Shown here: piece by piece, positions 16,831-25,758 of the stretch | Layout: every line of letters starts with the position of its first letter | Numbering within the stretch: position 1 is the first letter of the stretch | Source: Ruminococcaceae bacterium UBA6845 | Lineage (GTDB): Bacteria; Bacillota; Clostridia; Oscillospirales; Acutalibacteraceae | NCBI GenBank assembly: GCA_002449395.1 | Contig: DKDP01000016.1 | Coordinates: forward strand, 1,702 to 51,662 | Reading direction: 5' to 3' | Length of the DNA: 49,961 bases | The notes under the pieces: generated by a model | Database searches by the model: none | Seen by the model: only the letters and a program-made list of their open reading frames with translations | Told to the model about the DNA's origin: nothing | Translations under genes and position numbers: made by a program

Positions 16831-17580
16831 TTATTCGTAGTCAACAACGTCAATCCAGGAGTGCAGGAACTCACGTTCCGCCTCGTTGCCCTTGACGGTC
16901 TGGGAAGCCGCTACGATCGGCATCCATTTCTGAACATACTGCTTTGCTGTGTTGCTTCTCTCGCAGAAGAGATCAAGATACTTCTTTGCGCCGTCGATGT
17001 CGCCGTTGAGCCAGAAGAGAAGGTAGGTTCTTGCGGCGTCGGCAGATGCGTTACCCTGAGTTGCGTGCGACCAGTCGAGGATATAAGGTGTGCCGTCCTC
17101 GGTGATGATGATGTTTGTCGGGTTGAAGTCGCCGTGGCAAACCTTGTTGTGCTTGGGCATACCCTCAAGACGTGTGTGCAGGTCATAACGAACGGTTGCG
17201 GAAAGGTCTGTCTCGCTGATCTTTCTGTTCATCTTGTCCTTGAGCTTCGTAAGTCCCTTGCAGGTCTTGCTGTGCATCTGGAGCTGAAGATCAACGAAAA
17301 GGCTGAGATACTCGTCCTTCTTATCCGGGTTCTCTTCCATCAGGCGGGCAAGAGTCTTGCCCTTGATGAACTCGGAAACGATAGTCCACTTGCCGTCAAT
17401 AACCGTAACCTCAAGGATCTTCGGGATATTGAGTCCCGTCTCCTCAATGCGAGCCTGATTAAGAGCCTCATTGAGGACGTCCGCCTTTGAGAAATCCTCG
17501 TTGAAAACCTTGAGACAGCGGTCGCCGTCACGGTAGACTGTCTTGTCGGTTCTGACCGCAATAATTCTGTCTAAATTCAT
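16831..17580 (-). CDS. Aminoglycoside-phosphotransferase-fold (APH/choline-kinase-like) protein
   Basis: 249 residues with the small-molecule kinase fold. The catalytic Brenner loop is HGDFNPTNIIIT and the metal-binding motif is ILDWSHATQGNASADAART. An N-terminal lobe contains VYRDGDRCLKVF and a SEFIKGKTLARLMEE hinge. Lengths and motifs fit the broad phosphotransferase family (PF01636), whose members act on antibiotics, choline, sugars or proteins. It sits 12 bases after adhE in a redox operon that also encodes a phosphatase, so a regulatory or metabolite kinase is more likely than drug resistance. The substrate cannot be told from sequence. Confidence 0.82.
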   Translation of the reverse strand: MNLDRIIAVRTDKTVYRDGDRCLKVFNEDFSKADVLNEALNQARIEETGLNIPKILEVTVIDGKWTIVSEFIKGKTLARLMEENPDKKDEYLSLFVDLQLQMHSKTCKGLTKLKDKMNRKISETDLSATVRYDLHTRLEGMPKHNKVCHGDFNPTNIIITEDGTPYILDWSHATQGNASADAARTYLLFWLNGDIDGAKKYLDLFCERSNTAKQYVQKWMPIVAASQTVKGNEAEREFLHSWIDVVDYE

Positions 17581-17592
17581 ATATAATCCTCC

Positions 17593-20310
17593 TTACTCTT
17601 TGCTCTTGCCGTTTTCTGCTCTGCGATAAGCCTTTTTGAAGTCGTGCTTGTCGTCCGTAGCCTCAAAATCGGCTGCTGTGGGTTTATCTTCTTCGGTAAA
17701 ATGCTTATTACCGTAGTATGCGTTGAGATACATCTGCTTGATTTCACTCATAAGCGGATAGCGAGGATTTGCGCCTGTGCACTGGTCATCGAACGCCTGC
17801 TCTGTCATTGCGTCAAGACGGTCAAGGAAGTCCTTCTCGTCAATACCGTAGTCACGGATTGTTGCCTTGATGCCGACTCTCTCCTTGAGAGCGTTGATAG
17901 CGTTGATGAGATTCTCAAGGCTTTCCTTATCGTTCTTGCCGCCGAAACCGAGAGCTCTTGAAACCTCAGCATAACGTGCAAGAGTATGAGGATGATCGTA
18001 CTGTGAGAAAGTACCCATCTTTGCCGGAGCCTCCGACGCATTGAAGCGAAGAACCTCTTCAATCATAAGTGCGTTTGCAATACCGTGCGGGAGGTGGTGG
18101 AATGCGCCGAGCTTATGAGCCATTGAGTGACATACGCCGAGGAATGCGTTTGCGAATGCCATACCTGCCATTGTTGCGCAGTTTGCCATCTTCTCACGGG
18201 CTTCAATATCTGTCTGACCGTTGTCATATGCACGGGGCAGATACTCAAAGATTCCCTTAAGAGCCTGAATTGCAAGACCGTCGGTATAATCCGTTGCCAT
18301 CATTGAAGCGTAAGCCTCAAGTGCGTGAGTAACAGCGTCGATACCTGATGCTGCGGTAAGTCCTTTCGGTGCGCTCATATGGAAATCGGGATCAATGATT
18401 GCCATATTCGGAAGAAGCTGATAGTCGGCAAGCGGATACTTAACGCCTGACTTCTCGTCGGTGATAACAGCGAACGGAGTAACCTCGGAGCCTGTACCTG
18501 CCGATGTCGGGATTGCGATGAAGTATGCTTTCTCGCCCATCTTCGGGAATGTGTAAACACGCTTACGGATATCAATGAAGCGCATTGCCATATCCATAAA
18601 GTCTGCTTCCGGATGCTCATAGAGAACCCACATAATCTTGCCGGCGTCCATTGCGGAACCGCCGCCGAGTGCGATAATGCAGTCGGGCTGGAATGCCTTC
18701 ATCTGCTCTGCGCCCTCTTTTGCACTTGCAAGTGTCGGGTCCGGTGCAACGTTGAAGAACGTTGTATGAACGATGCCCATCTCGTCGAGCTTATCTGTGA
18801 TCGGCTTTGTATAGCCGTTATGATAAAGGAAGCTGTCTGTTACGATGAATGCTCTCTTCTTGCCCATAACGTTCTTGAGCTCGTCAAGTGCAACAGGGAG
18901 ACAGCCTTTCTTGATATATACCTTTTCGGGTGCTCTGAACCACAACATATTCTGTCTCCTCTCAGCTACGGTCTTGATATTGATAAGATGCTTTACGCCA
19001 ACGTTCTCGCTGACACTGTTGCCGCCCCATGAGCCGCAGCCGAGGGTAAGCGACGGAGCGAGCTTGAAGTTGTAAAGATCACCGATACCGCCGTGTGAAG
19101 AAGGAGTATTTACAAGGATACGGCAGGTCTTCATTCTTGAGGTAAATTCCTCGAGCTTAGCCTGCTCCGTTACCTCGTTGAGGTAGATTGATGATGTGTG
19201 ACCGTAGCCGCCGTCTGCGATAAGATGCTCAGCCTTATCGAAAGCGTCGTGAATGTCGGTTGCCTTGTACATTGCAAGGACGGGAGAGAGCTTCTCGTGA
19301 GCGAACTCCTCGCTGATATCAACGCTCTCAACCTCACCGATGATAATCTTTGTGCCTGCCGGAACAGTTACGCCTGCAAGAGCCGCAATCTTAGCCGCAG
19401 GCTGACCTACGATCTTAGCGTTAAGTGCGCCGTTGATGATGATAGTCTTTCTGACCTTCTCTGTCTCCTCGGGATCAAGGAAATAACAGCCTCTGTCGGC
19501 GAACTCTGCCTTAACTGCGTCATAGATATTCTGATGAACGATAACGGACTGCTCGGATGCGCAGATCATACCGTTATCAAATGTCTTTGAATGAATGATT
19601 GAGCTGACTGCAAGAACGATGTCCGCCGTCTCGTCGATAATTGCGGGTGTGTTACCTGCGCCGACGCCGAGTGCCGGCTTACCCGATGAATAAGCAGCCT
19701 TAACCATTCCGGGGCCGCCCGTTGCAAGGATAATGTCAGCCTCTTTCATAAGGAGGTTGGTAAGCTCAAGGCTCGGAATATCAACCCAGCTGATGATTCC
19801 CTCGGGTGCGCCTGCCTCAACCGCAGCCTCAAGAACAAGCTTTGCGGCGGCGATAGTTGAGAGCTTTGCTCTCGGGTGGGGGCTGATGATGATAGCGTTA
19901 CGGGTCTTGAGTGCGATAAGGCACTTAAAGATTGCCGTTGATGTCGGGTTTGTGGTCGGGATAACGGCTGCGATAACGCCGATCGGCTCTGCGATCTTCT
20001 TGATGCCGTAAGCCTTATCCTCTTCGATTACTCCGCAGGTCTTTGTGTGCTTGTATGCGTTGTAGATATACTCTGCGGCATAGTTATTCTTGATAACCTT
20101 ATCCTCAACAACGCCCATACCGGTCTCCTCGACTGCCATTTTGGCAAGAGGGATTCTCGCCTGGTTGGCTGCTATTGCGGCTGCAAGGAATATCTTGTCT
20201 ACCTGCTCCTGAGTGTAGGTTGAAAACTTCTTCTGAGCTTCCTTAACACTTGCAAGGGTTTCCTCAAGTGCCTCTACACTGTCTACGATTTTTCTTTCTT
20301 TCGTTTCCAT
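17593..20310 (-). CDS. adhE: Bifunctional acetaldehyde-CoA/alcohol dehydrogenase
   Basis: 905 residues, full length. The N-terminal half is a CoA-acylating aldehyde dehydrogenase (about 1-440) with catalytic Cys250 in NGMICASEQSV. The C-terminal half is an iron-dependent alcohol dehydrogenase (about 455-870) with GGGSAMD, TSAGTGSEVTPFAVI and the metal-site His region HSMAHKLGAFHHLPHGIANA. It turns acetyl-CoA into ethanol with two NADH and forms spirosomes in the cytoplasm. It lies 30 bases after rex, the NADH sensor that classically represses adhE, and starts behind GGGAGG. Co-transcription with rex is very likely. Confidence 0.97.
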   Translation of the reverse strand: METKERKIVDSVEALEETLASVKEAQKKFSTYTQEQVDKIFLAAAIAANQARIPLAKMAVEETGMGVVEDKVIKNNYAAEYIYNAYKHTKTCGVIEEDKAYGIKKIAEPIGVIAAVIPTTNPTSTAIFKCLIALKTRNAIIISPHPRAKLSTIAAAKLVLEAAVEAGAPEGIISWVDIPSLELTNLLMKEADIILATGGPGMVKAAYSSGKPALGVGAGNTPAIIDETADIVLAVSSIIHSKTFDNGMICASEQSVIVHQNIYDAVKAEFADRGCYFLDPEETEKVRKTIIINGALNAKIVGQPAAKIAALAGVTVPAGTKIIIGEVESVDISEEFAHEKLSPVLAMYKATDIHDAFDKAEHLIADGGYGHTSSIYLNEVTEQAKLEEFTSRMKTCRILVNTPSSHGGIGDLYNFKLAPSLTLGCGSWGGNSVSENVGVKHLINIKTVAERRQNMLWFRAPEKVYIKKGCLPVALDELKNVMGKKRAFIVTDSFLYHNGYTKPITDKLDEMGIVHTTFFNVAPDPTLASAKEGAEQMKAFQPDCIIALGGGSAMDAGKIMWVLYEHPEADFMDMAMRFIDIRKRVYTFPKMGEKAYFIAIPTSAGTGSEVTPFAVITDEKSGVKYPLADYQLLPNMAIIDPDFHMSAPKGLTAASGIDAVTHALEAYASMMATDYTDGLAIQALKGIFEYLPRAYDNGQTDIEAREKMANCATMAGMAFANAFLGVCHSMAHKLGAFHHLPHGIANALMIEEVLRFNASEAPAKMGTFSQYDHPHTLARYAEVSRALGFGGKNDKESLENLINAINALKERVGIKATIRDYGIDEKDFLDRLDAMTEQAFDDQCTGANPRYPLMSEIKQMYLNAYYGNKHFTEEDKPTAADFEATDDKHDFKKAYRRAENGKSKE

Positions 20311-20340
20311 ATTTTAACCTCCCGGTTTCTGAATACTGAT

Positions 20341-20955
20341 TTATTTGGTCTGCATTTTCAAATGTGCAAGTGACAGCGCAAGATTTTCATACTGAATAAC
20401 TGCGTCTGCCGGCTTGTAGAGCTGACACGGTGCAAAGCACCACATCAGTCGAACTCCGTTCTCATAGAACAGGTTGCTCACCGACTGAGCGGAATCTGAC
20501 GGGACAGCGATAATTCCGATCTTGATATCGTTCGCCTTGCAGAAATCCGAAAATTCCGTCATCGGCAGTATCGGTTTGCCGCCCTCGGATACCGTATCCG
20601 ACGTGATCTTTGCGTCAAATGCGGCGAGTACCGGGATTCCGAAATCTTCAAATCCCGAGTAATCGAGTAAAGCCTTTCCGAGCCGTCCCGCTCCGACAAT
20701 GACCGCATTTACCTTTTCTCCGGTCATAAATCCTTGCAGGCTTTCAATCAGCTCACTGCGCCTGTATCCGACCTTCGGTTTTCCCGAGCCGCACAGTGCT
20801 CCGAGATCCTTTCTTACCTGAACCTCGCCGAGCCCCAGCTCCTTGGCAATCACCGTTGAGGATATGAACTGCATATCCGACGGCAAGCCTCTGAGAAATC
20901 TGAGATACATCGGGATTCTGCCCAGCGCCGGTCGGGATATCTCCGTCTCTTTCAA
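20341..20955 (-). CDS. rex: Redox-sensing transcriptional repressor Rex
   Basis: 204 residues. An N-terminal winged helix (about 8-80, IPMYLRFLRGL, ELGLGEVQVRKDLGAL) is followed by a Rossmann domain with VIVGAGRLGKALL, and ends in a C-terminal swapped helix. Rex binds DNA when NADH/NAD is low and releases it when NADH rises. The start is TTG, with GGGAGG seven bases upstream on the minus strand. It heads a cluster of adhE and hydrogenase genes, typical Rex targets. An operator-like palindrome lies in its own promoter region. Confidence 0.95.
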   Translation of the reverse strand: MKETEISRPALGRIPMYLRFLRGLPSDMQFISSTVIAKELGLGEVQVRKDLGALCGSGKPKVGYRRSELIESLQGFMTGEKVNAVIVGAGRLGKALLDYSGFEDFGIPVLAAFDAKITSDTVSEGGKPILPMTEFSDFCKANDIKIGIIAVPSDSAQSVSNLFYENGVRLMWCFAPCQLYKPADAVIQYENLALSLAHLKMQTK

Positions 20956-20991
20956 ATTGACACCTCCCGTGAACGCACACCGTTCCTTTGA

Positions 20992-21009
20992 TTGTTATTA
21001 TTTTATCAA
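20992..21009. promoter_or_regulatory. Rex operator (candidate)
   Basis: TTGTTATTATTTTATCAA matches the consensus TTGTTAAnnnnTTAACAA in 12 of 14 fixed positions. On the minus strand it overlaps a -10-like TAAAAT (21000-21005) preceded after 17 bases by TTCCCA. It lies about 37 bases upstream of the rex start codon, placing the whole cluster under Rex autoregulation. Confidence 0.75.
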
Positions 21010-21102
21010 AGTTTCTGCGTTTTGGGAATTGCCTCTTTCTCATATCGGTATTGCATTTATCGATATACCTTTGACTGAGCATTGTTTTTTTCTTTTAAAA
21101 AA

Positions 21103-22026
21103 TCAGACTTTATCGGGTATGGAAGCTATTGCGCCGTATTTTTCGGTGCTTTTTCCCGAAACATATACGGCCTTTTGTGTAATTTTTATTGCATCGTCAA
21201 ATGTGAGCTCATCAAGACCTTTGCCGTTCTTGATAAATTCACTGACGAATGTGCCTAAGAAAATATCTCCGGCTCCCGTTGTGTCCACGGTTTTGGCTTC
21301 AATCGCCGGAATGTGAGCCTTTTCGCCCTTAAAGCAGAGCGTTGCCCCCTTGTCGCCGTCCGTCACGAGCACAAGCCGAACGCCTTTTTCAAAGAGAAAC
21401 CCGACGCCCTTTTCTCCGCCGATCATCTTCAGCTCGTCAACCGAGAGCTTGATTATATCGACATACGGGAGCAGTACCGCCATTCGTTCCGCCGCTTTTT
21501 CTGGGCTGTCCCACAGGGGCGGTCGGTAATTCGGGTCATAGGTCACGGTACAGCCGCATTCCTTTGCGGTTTTAACAGCTATTTCCGTTGAGAAATATGA
21601 CGGCTCGTCCGTCAGCGAGAGTGAGCCGAAATGAAAAACCTTTGAATCGGCAATCAATTTTTTATCAACGTCCGTTTCATAGATAAAACGGTCTGCGCCG
21701 TAAGTTCTGTAAAAGCTGAATCTGCGGTCTCCCCTGCTGTCAAGCTCAACAAAAGCAAGAGTAGTGTTATGCTCCTCATCCTTTTTGATGTAGTCGCAGG
21801 AAATTCCGCACGACCTGACCGTGTCAATAAGGAAGTCGCCTAAAAGATCATCGCCGACCCTGCCGATAAAAGCGGTATTGAGTCCCGCCTTTGCCGCAGT
21901 CGCAAGCATATTCAGCGGTGCTCCGCCCGCTTTGCGTATGAAACGCATATCGCCCACGGGATCCGTGCCGTCGGGAACAAAGTCAATCAGAATTTCACCG
22001 AGTGCGGTAATATCATATTTTCTCAC
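21103..22026 (-). CDS. PfkB-family carbohydrate kinase (fructokinase-like)
   Basis: About 307 residues of the ribokinase/PfkB family. N-terminal signature: GEILIDFVPDG and KAGGAPLNMLATAAKAGL. C-terminal catalytic signature: DTTGAGDIFLGTFVSE, with the Asp acting as general base. It phosphorylates a sugar, probably fructose, using ATP. Two in-frame GTG codons exist; the second is chosen because AAAGGG lies eight bases before it and the protein then starts MRKYDITALGE. It is divergent from the ChbG-like gene and ends before the rex promoter region. Confidence 0.88.
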   Translation of the reverse strand: MRKYDITALGEILIDFVPDGTDPVGDMRFIRKAGGAPLNMLATAAKAGLNTAFIGRVGDDLLGDFLIDTVRSCGISCDYIKKDEEHNTTLAFVELDSRGDRRFSFYRTYGADRFIYETDVDKKLIADSKVFHFGSLSLTDEPSYFSTEIAVKTAKECGCTVTYDPNYRPPLWDSPEKAAERMAVLLPYVDIIKLSVDELKMIGGEKGVGFLFEKGVRLVLVTDGDKGATLCFKGEKAHIPAIEAKTVDTTGAGDIFLGTFVSEFIKNGKGLDELTFDDAIKITQKAVYVSGKSTEKYGAIASIPDKV

Positions 22027-22180
22027 GGCGATCACCCTTTCTTATACAATTATATAATAACGCTTTGTATTTTTCAAGCGGTTTGTATATTTAAAATGCT
22101 TGCTTTTTTTTTCACAATATAGTAAAATATGTTTGATTTTGTATTTCATCTCTGACGAAGAAAAAACAGGAGTGATAATT

Positions 22181-23050
22181 ATCAGTAAGTATCTTATTAT
22201 AAACGCCGACGATTTCGGACTTTGCCATTCGGCAAACGAGGCATGTATGGATCTTTTTGAAAGCGGACATCTTCTTTCATCGACCATTATGGCTCCGTGT
22301 CCCGGCGCAGACGAGGCAATTGAATTTGCTAAAACACATCCGCAATACGCTATCGGCGTCCACCTCACCCATACAAACGAGTGGATGGACAAGTTCCCGT
22401 GGGGTCCGCTCTCCGACGGAAAGAGCATCAGAACCCCCGAGGGCAGAATGTGGCCCGAGAGTGAGGACTTTGAGGCTCACTGCACATATGACGATGCCTG
22501 TGCGGAAACTCTCGCACAGATCGAATACTGTGAAAACAAGGGGATGAAGCCGTCGCACGTCGATTCACATATGGGTGCACTTTACGGACTTAACGGAAAG
22601 CTGAAAATGCTCCCTAAAACCCTCGCGATCTGCGGCAAAAAGGGCTATCCTTTCCGTATGTTCTCAAAGCCGCTTGAATCTCAGTGCCCTCCGGGCACAC
22701 CGATGTGGCTTTTCAAGGCGGCGTGCAGATTTTCAGGTATGTTCGGCAAGATAAATCACGTCCCGATGCCCGATTATCTTATTTTCCCCGAAAGCATTGA
22801 AAGCGGCGAATCCTACGAGGAATTTAAGCACAATTTCATCACGTATCTCACCGATATTCCCGACGGAATCTGTGAAACCTATATCCATCCCGCACTCGAT
22901 ACCGACGAAATGAAAGCGATTACCGCAAGATGGAAGAGAAGATACTGGGAATACCTCATTATGAAGGATCCCGATATCTACAAGGCATTTGACGAGCACA
23001 ACATCAAGCTCATCAGCTACCGTGACCTTGTAAAGCTGAAGAAAGTATAA
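22181..23050 (+). CDS. ChbG/YdjC-like carbohydrate deacetylase
   Basis: About 289 residues of the YdjC/ChbG family. These are metal-dependent deacetylases of acetylated oligosaccharides such as chitobiose. The N-terminal Asp-Asp motif is YLIINADDFGLC; VHLTHTNEW and HVDSHMGALYGL supply the His ligands; ETYIHPALD is the C-terminal element. The start is unusual: no ATG, GTG or TTG sits at a proper distance from AGGAG. By homology the protein should begin at SKYLIINADDFGL, and the codon there is ATC (22181), eight bases after AGGAG, with ATT three bases earlier. The open frame extends upstream to 22100 but that part is not family-like. Confidence 0.85.
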   Translation: MSKYLIINADDFGLCHSANEACMDLFESGHLLSSTIMAPCPGADEAIEFAKTHPQYAIGVHLTHTNEWMDKFPWGPLSDGKSIRTPEGRMWPESEDFEAHCTYDDACAETLAQIEYCENKGMKPSHVDSHMGALYGLNGKLKMLPKTLAICGKKGYPFRMFSKPLESQCPPGTPMWLFKAACRFSGMFGKINHVPMPDYLIFPESIESGESYEEFKHNFITYLTDIPDGICETYIHPALDTDEMKAITARWKRRYWEYLIMKDPDIYKAFDEHNIKLISYRDLVKLKKV

Positions 23051-23054
23051 ACCT

Positions 23055-23090
23055 AACCCTCCGAGAAGCGAATTTTCTCGGAGGGTTTTA
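23055..23090 (+). terminator. Terminator after the ChbG-like gene
   Basis: AACCCTCCGAGAA / TTCTCGGAGGGTT forms a perfect 13-bp stem with a seven-base loop and a TTTTA tail, four bases past the stop codon. Confidence 0.9.
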
Positions 23091-23112
23091 CGATTATTTG
23101 AACCGCTGTCTT

Positions 23113-23538
23113 TTACTTTTTTGTGTAGCTCTCCATCGTTTTCCGTATTTCATTGAACGCTTTCATAGCGTTTGACGGGAGGAGCTGTTTGCTTGAGATT
23201 TTATAGGCTTTCGGTTCTCCGTCCTCTGAAACGGCAATCCGAACGGTTATGATCTCCTCATCATTGACAAGCACGGGATTTTCCATACGTGCGGTCCATC
23301 TGAGCATCCTGTATCGGTCAACGATTTTTGCGATTTCATCAAAGATGTCCGAACTGATATCATAGTATTTCTCACGTTCAAAAGTTGCCTGATTGACAAC
23401 ATTAGATACCGCAAGCTCGGCGGTTTTTTCGCCGTTTTTCGACGCTCTGAGATAATACGATCCGCCCTCGATTCCGCCGCTGACGGTATACTCGCATTTA
23501 ATTATATCGCCCCTGCGCTCCGTTCTGAACTCTGCCAT
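23113..23538 (-). CDS. Conserved-looking hypothetical protein
   Basis: 141 residues, soluble, not recognised. Sequence alternates charged and beta-type stretches (GDIIKCEYTVSGGIEGGSYY, YYDISSDIFDEIAKIV, ITVRIAVSEDGEPKAYKISS) and ends in a helix KAFNEIRKTMESYTKK. The ATG at 23538 is preferred because GGGAG lies eight bases upstream. A GTG three codons earlier overlaps that ribosome binding site. No signal peptide or membrane segment. It stands alone between two terminators and converges on the ChbG-like gene. Confidence 0.72.
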   Translation of the reverse strand: MAEFRTERRGDIIKCEYTVSGGIEGGSYYLRASKNGEKTAELAVSNVVNQATFEREKYYDISSDIFDEIAKIVDRYRMLRWTARMENPVLVNDEEIITVRIAVSEDGEPKAYKISSKQLLPSNAMKAFNEIRKTMESYTKK

Positions 23539-23613
23539 AAAGATCACTCCCGTTCATTATATCTCTTGCGACTCTATTTTATCAAAACCAGAAATAAAAC
23601 GCAATAGTAATAC

Positions 23614-23652
23614 GAAAAAAGCTATAATCCACAATCAAGTGAATTATAGCTT
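23614..23652 (-). terminator. Terminator after the Gfo/Idh/MocA gene
   Basis: AAGCTATAAT / ATTATAGCTT is a perfect 10-bp stem. On the minus strand it is followed by TTTTTTCG. Confidence 0.85.
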
Positions 23653-23677
23653 TGTTTATTGGGTTAATGCCGAAATT

Positions 23678-24832
23678 TTATATCTCGGGAATAACAACCT
23701 CAACCTCTTTGCCGAGCTCTGCCGACTTAACAATATGGTCGATGATTGCCTGATTGTAGAGAATCTGGCTTGACGGGATCGGAGCCGGATCGCCGTTTGC
23801 GATAGCGTCGAGGAATGAACGGCACTTCTTATAGAAGAGGCCCTTGCCCTTATTTTCAAGGAGAGGAACAACTGTCTGAACCTGCTCTCCTGCAACATCG
23901 TGATAAATCGTCATCGGGCCTGACATCTCGCCGTTCCAGCAATCTGTTGACGGGATTCTGAGAGCGCCCTCTGTACCGAAGATGACTGTGTCGCCCGGTG
24001 TGTCGGGATGCATAGCCCATGCAATACGGAAGTCAAGAATGATGCCGCCGTCAAGACGTACAAACGCAGCTGCAAAGTCCTCGACATTGAATCTTGCCGC
24101 ATCGGTCGGGTTGTTGTACTTCGGGTTTGTGCCGAAGAAGTTTGATGTGTAGCCTGTAACTGTGAGAGGCTTCGGATAACCGATAGCATTGAGAACAACA
24201 TCAAGAGAATAGCATCCGATATCGCCCATTGCACCGATACCTGCTGTTTTCTTCTCAATAAACGTGCTGTTCGGGATACCACGGCGACGTCCGCCGCCTG
24301 TCTGTATGTAGTAGATCTTGCCGAGCTCGCCAGACTGAACGATCTTCTTAACCATCTTCATATTCTCGTCGTTACGGGGCTGGAATCCGATTGAAAGGAG
24401 CTTTCCGCTCTCCTTCTCGGCCTTGCAGATTTCAACTGCTTCCTCGGTTGTAACGCACATCGGCTTCTCAAGGAGAACATTTACGCCGTGCTTGAGCGAA
24501 TAGATAGTACACTCGGCATGAGTCATATTGTAGGTACAAACGCTTACAGCGTCAAGGTCGGGCTCATTGTCAATAAGCTCCTCGTGGTTCTTGTAGAAAT
24601 GAACGTTGTCAAGGCGTCCGTCCTTGTTGTATCTTGCGGCAAACTTCTCAGCCTTGCCGGGAATAAGATCAGCCATAGCAACGATGTCAACATCGTCCAT
24701 ATCGAGGTAGCTCTCAATATGAGCCTCTGCGATCCAGCCTGTACCGATAATACCTACCTTAAATCTTCTGCCTGTTGAGACTTTTTCTTCCTCAACGGTC
24801 TGTGTGAACTGATTCAATACTGCGTCAGACAT
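23678..24832 (-). CDS. Gfo/Idh/MocA-family NAD(P)-dependent oxidoreductase
   Basis: 384 residues. N-terminal Rossmann domain at about 24-150 with VGIIGTGWIAEAHIESYLD, then the family EKP motif in VLLEKPMCVTTEEAV. The C-terminal alpha/beta dimerisation domain follows, with AGIGAMGDIGCYSLDVVLNAI containing the D-x3-H-like position occupied by cysteine and serine. Such enzymes oxidise or reduce sugars, inositols or sugar-derived acids. It directly follows a TIM-barrel epimerase (12-base gap), a pairing common in inositol or rare-sugar catabolism. The exact substrate is unknown. Confidence 0.9.
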   Translation of the reverse strand: MSDAVLNQFTQTVEEEKVSTGRRFKVGIIGTGWIAEAHIESYLDMDDVDIVAMADLIPGKAEKFAARYNKDGRLDNVHFYKNHEELIDNEPDLDAVSVCTYNMTHAECTIYSLKHGVNVLLEKPMCVTTEEAVEICKAEKESGKLLSIGFQPRNDENMKMVKKIVQSGELGKIYYIQTGGGRRRGIPNSTFIEKKTAGIGAMGDIGCYSLDVVLNAIGYPKPLTVTGYTSNFFGTNPKYNNPTDAARFNVEDFAAAFVRLDGGIILDFRIAWAMHPDTPGDTVIFGTEGALRIPSTDCWNGEMSGPMTIYHDVAGEQVQTVVPLLENKGKGLFYKKCRSFLDAIANGDPAPIPSSQILYNQAIIDHIVKSAELGKEVEVVIPEI

Positions 24833-24844
24833 AATAAATCTCCT

Positions 24845-25675
24845 TTATTTGTTAATTTCTTTTATATAGTCGATGCTCATTTTTGCGCACTCAAGCGGTG
24901 TCTTGTCAAGAGCGGGCTGATCCTGCTCAACAACAACCCAAGATGTGCCTGCTTTCTTGCACGCATCAAGAATCTCGGGGAAATTCTGAACGCCGTAGCC
25001 GCAGGGACGGAATCCAAATGCCTCTTCCTCCTCAGCGTCCTGAGCGCCGTCGTCAATACCGATAAGCTGATAGAGCTTTGCCGGCTTGCCCTTGCCGCTC
25101 ATATGGAAATCCTTAAGGTGAACAACGGGAGCTCTGCCCGAATACTTTTCAACATACTTAGCCGGATCCTCACCGCCGACATTTACCCAGCAGGTGTCAA
25201 GCTCCGTCTGAAGCTCGTCCGGAGTAAGAGTTGAATAGAGAAGATCAAGTCCGTAAACGTCGCCGACCTTTTTAAACTCGAAATCGTGGTTGTGATAAAG
25301 GAATGTGATTCCGTATTTCTTTCCGATAGCGGCAAAGCGGCGAATACCCTCAACCGTGTCATCGAAAAGCTCTGCGCCGGGACGTCTCTCCTCAACGGCG
25401 TAGGGAATTGCAATATACTTACAGCCGATCTCGGCGTATGTTGCAATCGTCTTTTCGGGGTCTGCATCAAGCTCGTCATACGGAACGTGAGCGGAAATGG
25501 GATCAACACCGACCTCGGCGCAAATCTTCTTAACTTCCTCTGCGGAATGGTCAAAAAGTCCTGCAAACTCGACTCCGTCGTATCCCATATCCTTTACCTT
25601 TTTTATTGTACCCGCAAAATCCTCCGCCATAGCGTCACGCACGGAGTAAAGCTGCAAAGCAACAGGAAAACTCAT
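24845..25675 (-). CDS. Sugar phosphate isomerase/epimerase (xylose-isomerase-like TIM barrel)
   Basis: 276 residues. AP-endonuclease-2-like TIM barrel with the family start MSFPVALQLYSVRDAM, then YDGVEFAGL, LYHNHDFEF (metal/His region), DTCWVNVGGEDP and VVHLKDFH. These enzymes epimerise or isomerise keto-sugars and inosose-type substrates using a divalent metal. The ATG at 25675 follows GGGAGG with seven bases spacing. An upstream in-frame start adds five residues over that site and is rejected. Probably works with the adjacent Gfo/Idh/MocA oxidoreductase in one pathway. Confidence 0.9.
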   Translation of the reverse strand: MSFPVALQLYSVRDAMAEDFAGTIKKVKDMGYDGVEFAGLFDHSAEEVKKICAEVGVDPISAHVPYDELDADPEKTIATYAEIGCKYIAIPYAVEERRPGAELFDDTVEGIRRFAAIGKKYGITFLYHNHDFEFKKVGDVYGLDLLYSTLTPDELQTELDTCWVNVGGEDPAKYVEKYSGRAPVVHLKDFHMSGKGKPAKLYQLIGIDDGAQDAEEEEAFGFRPCGYGVQNFPEILDACKKAGTSWVVVEQDQPALDKTPLECAKMSIDYIKEINK

Positions 25676-25758
25676 ATCAAAACCTCCCAAGGTGTGTTTT
25701 GGTTTATTCTACCATACCCACACAAAGAATACAAGAATAATACAGTAATTTTATGCAA

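Noticed and set aside
16831..17580. Aminoglycoside resistance gene
   Set aside because: The APH fold is shared by many kinases; location in a redox operon and lack of resistance-type motifs argue against it.
22042..22428. 128-residue minus-strand open frame before the ChbG-like gene
   Set aside because: Overlaps the conserved NADDFGL region antisense; no family resemblance.
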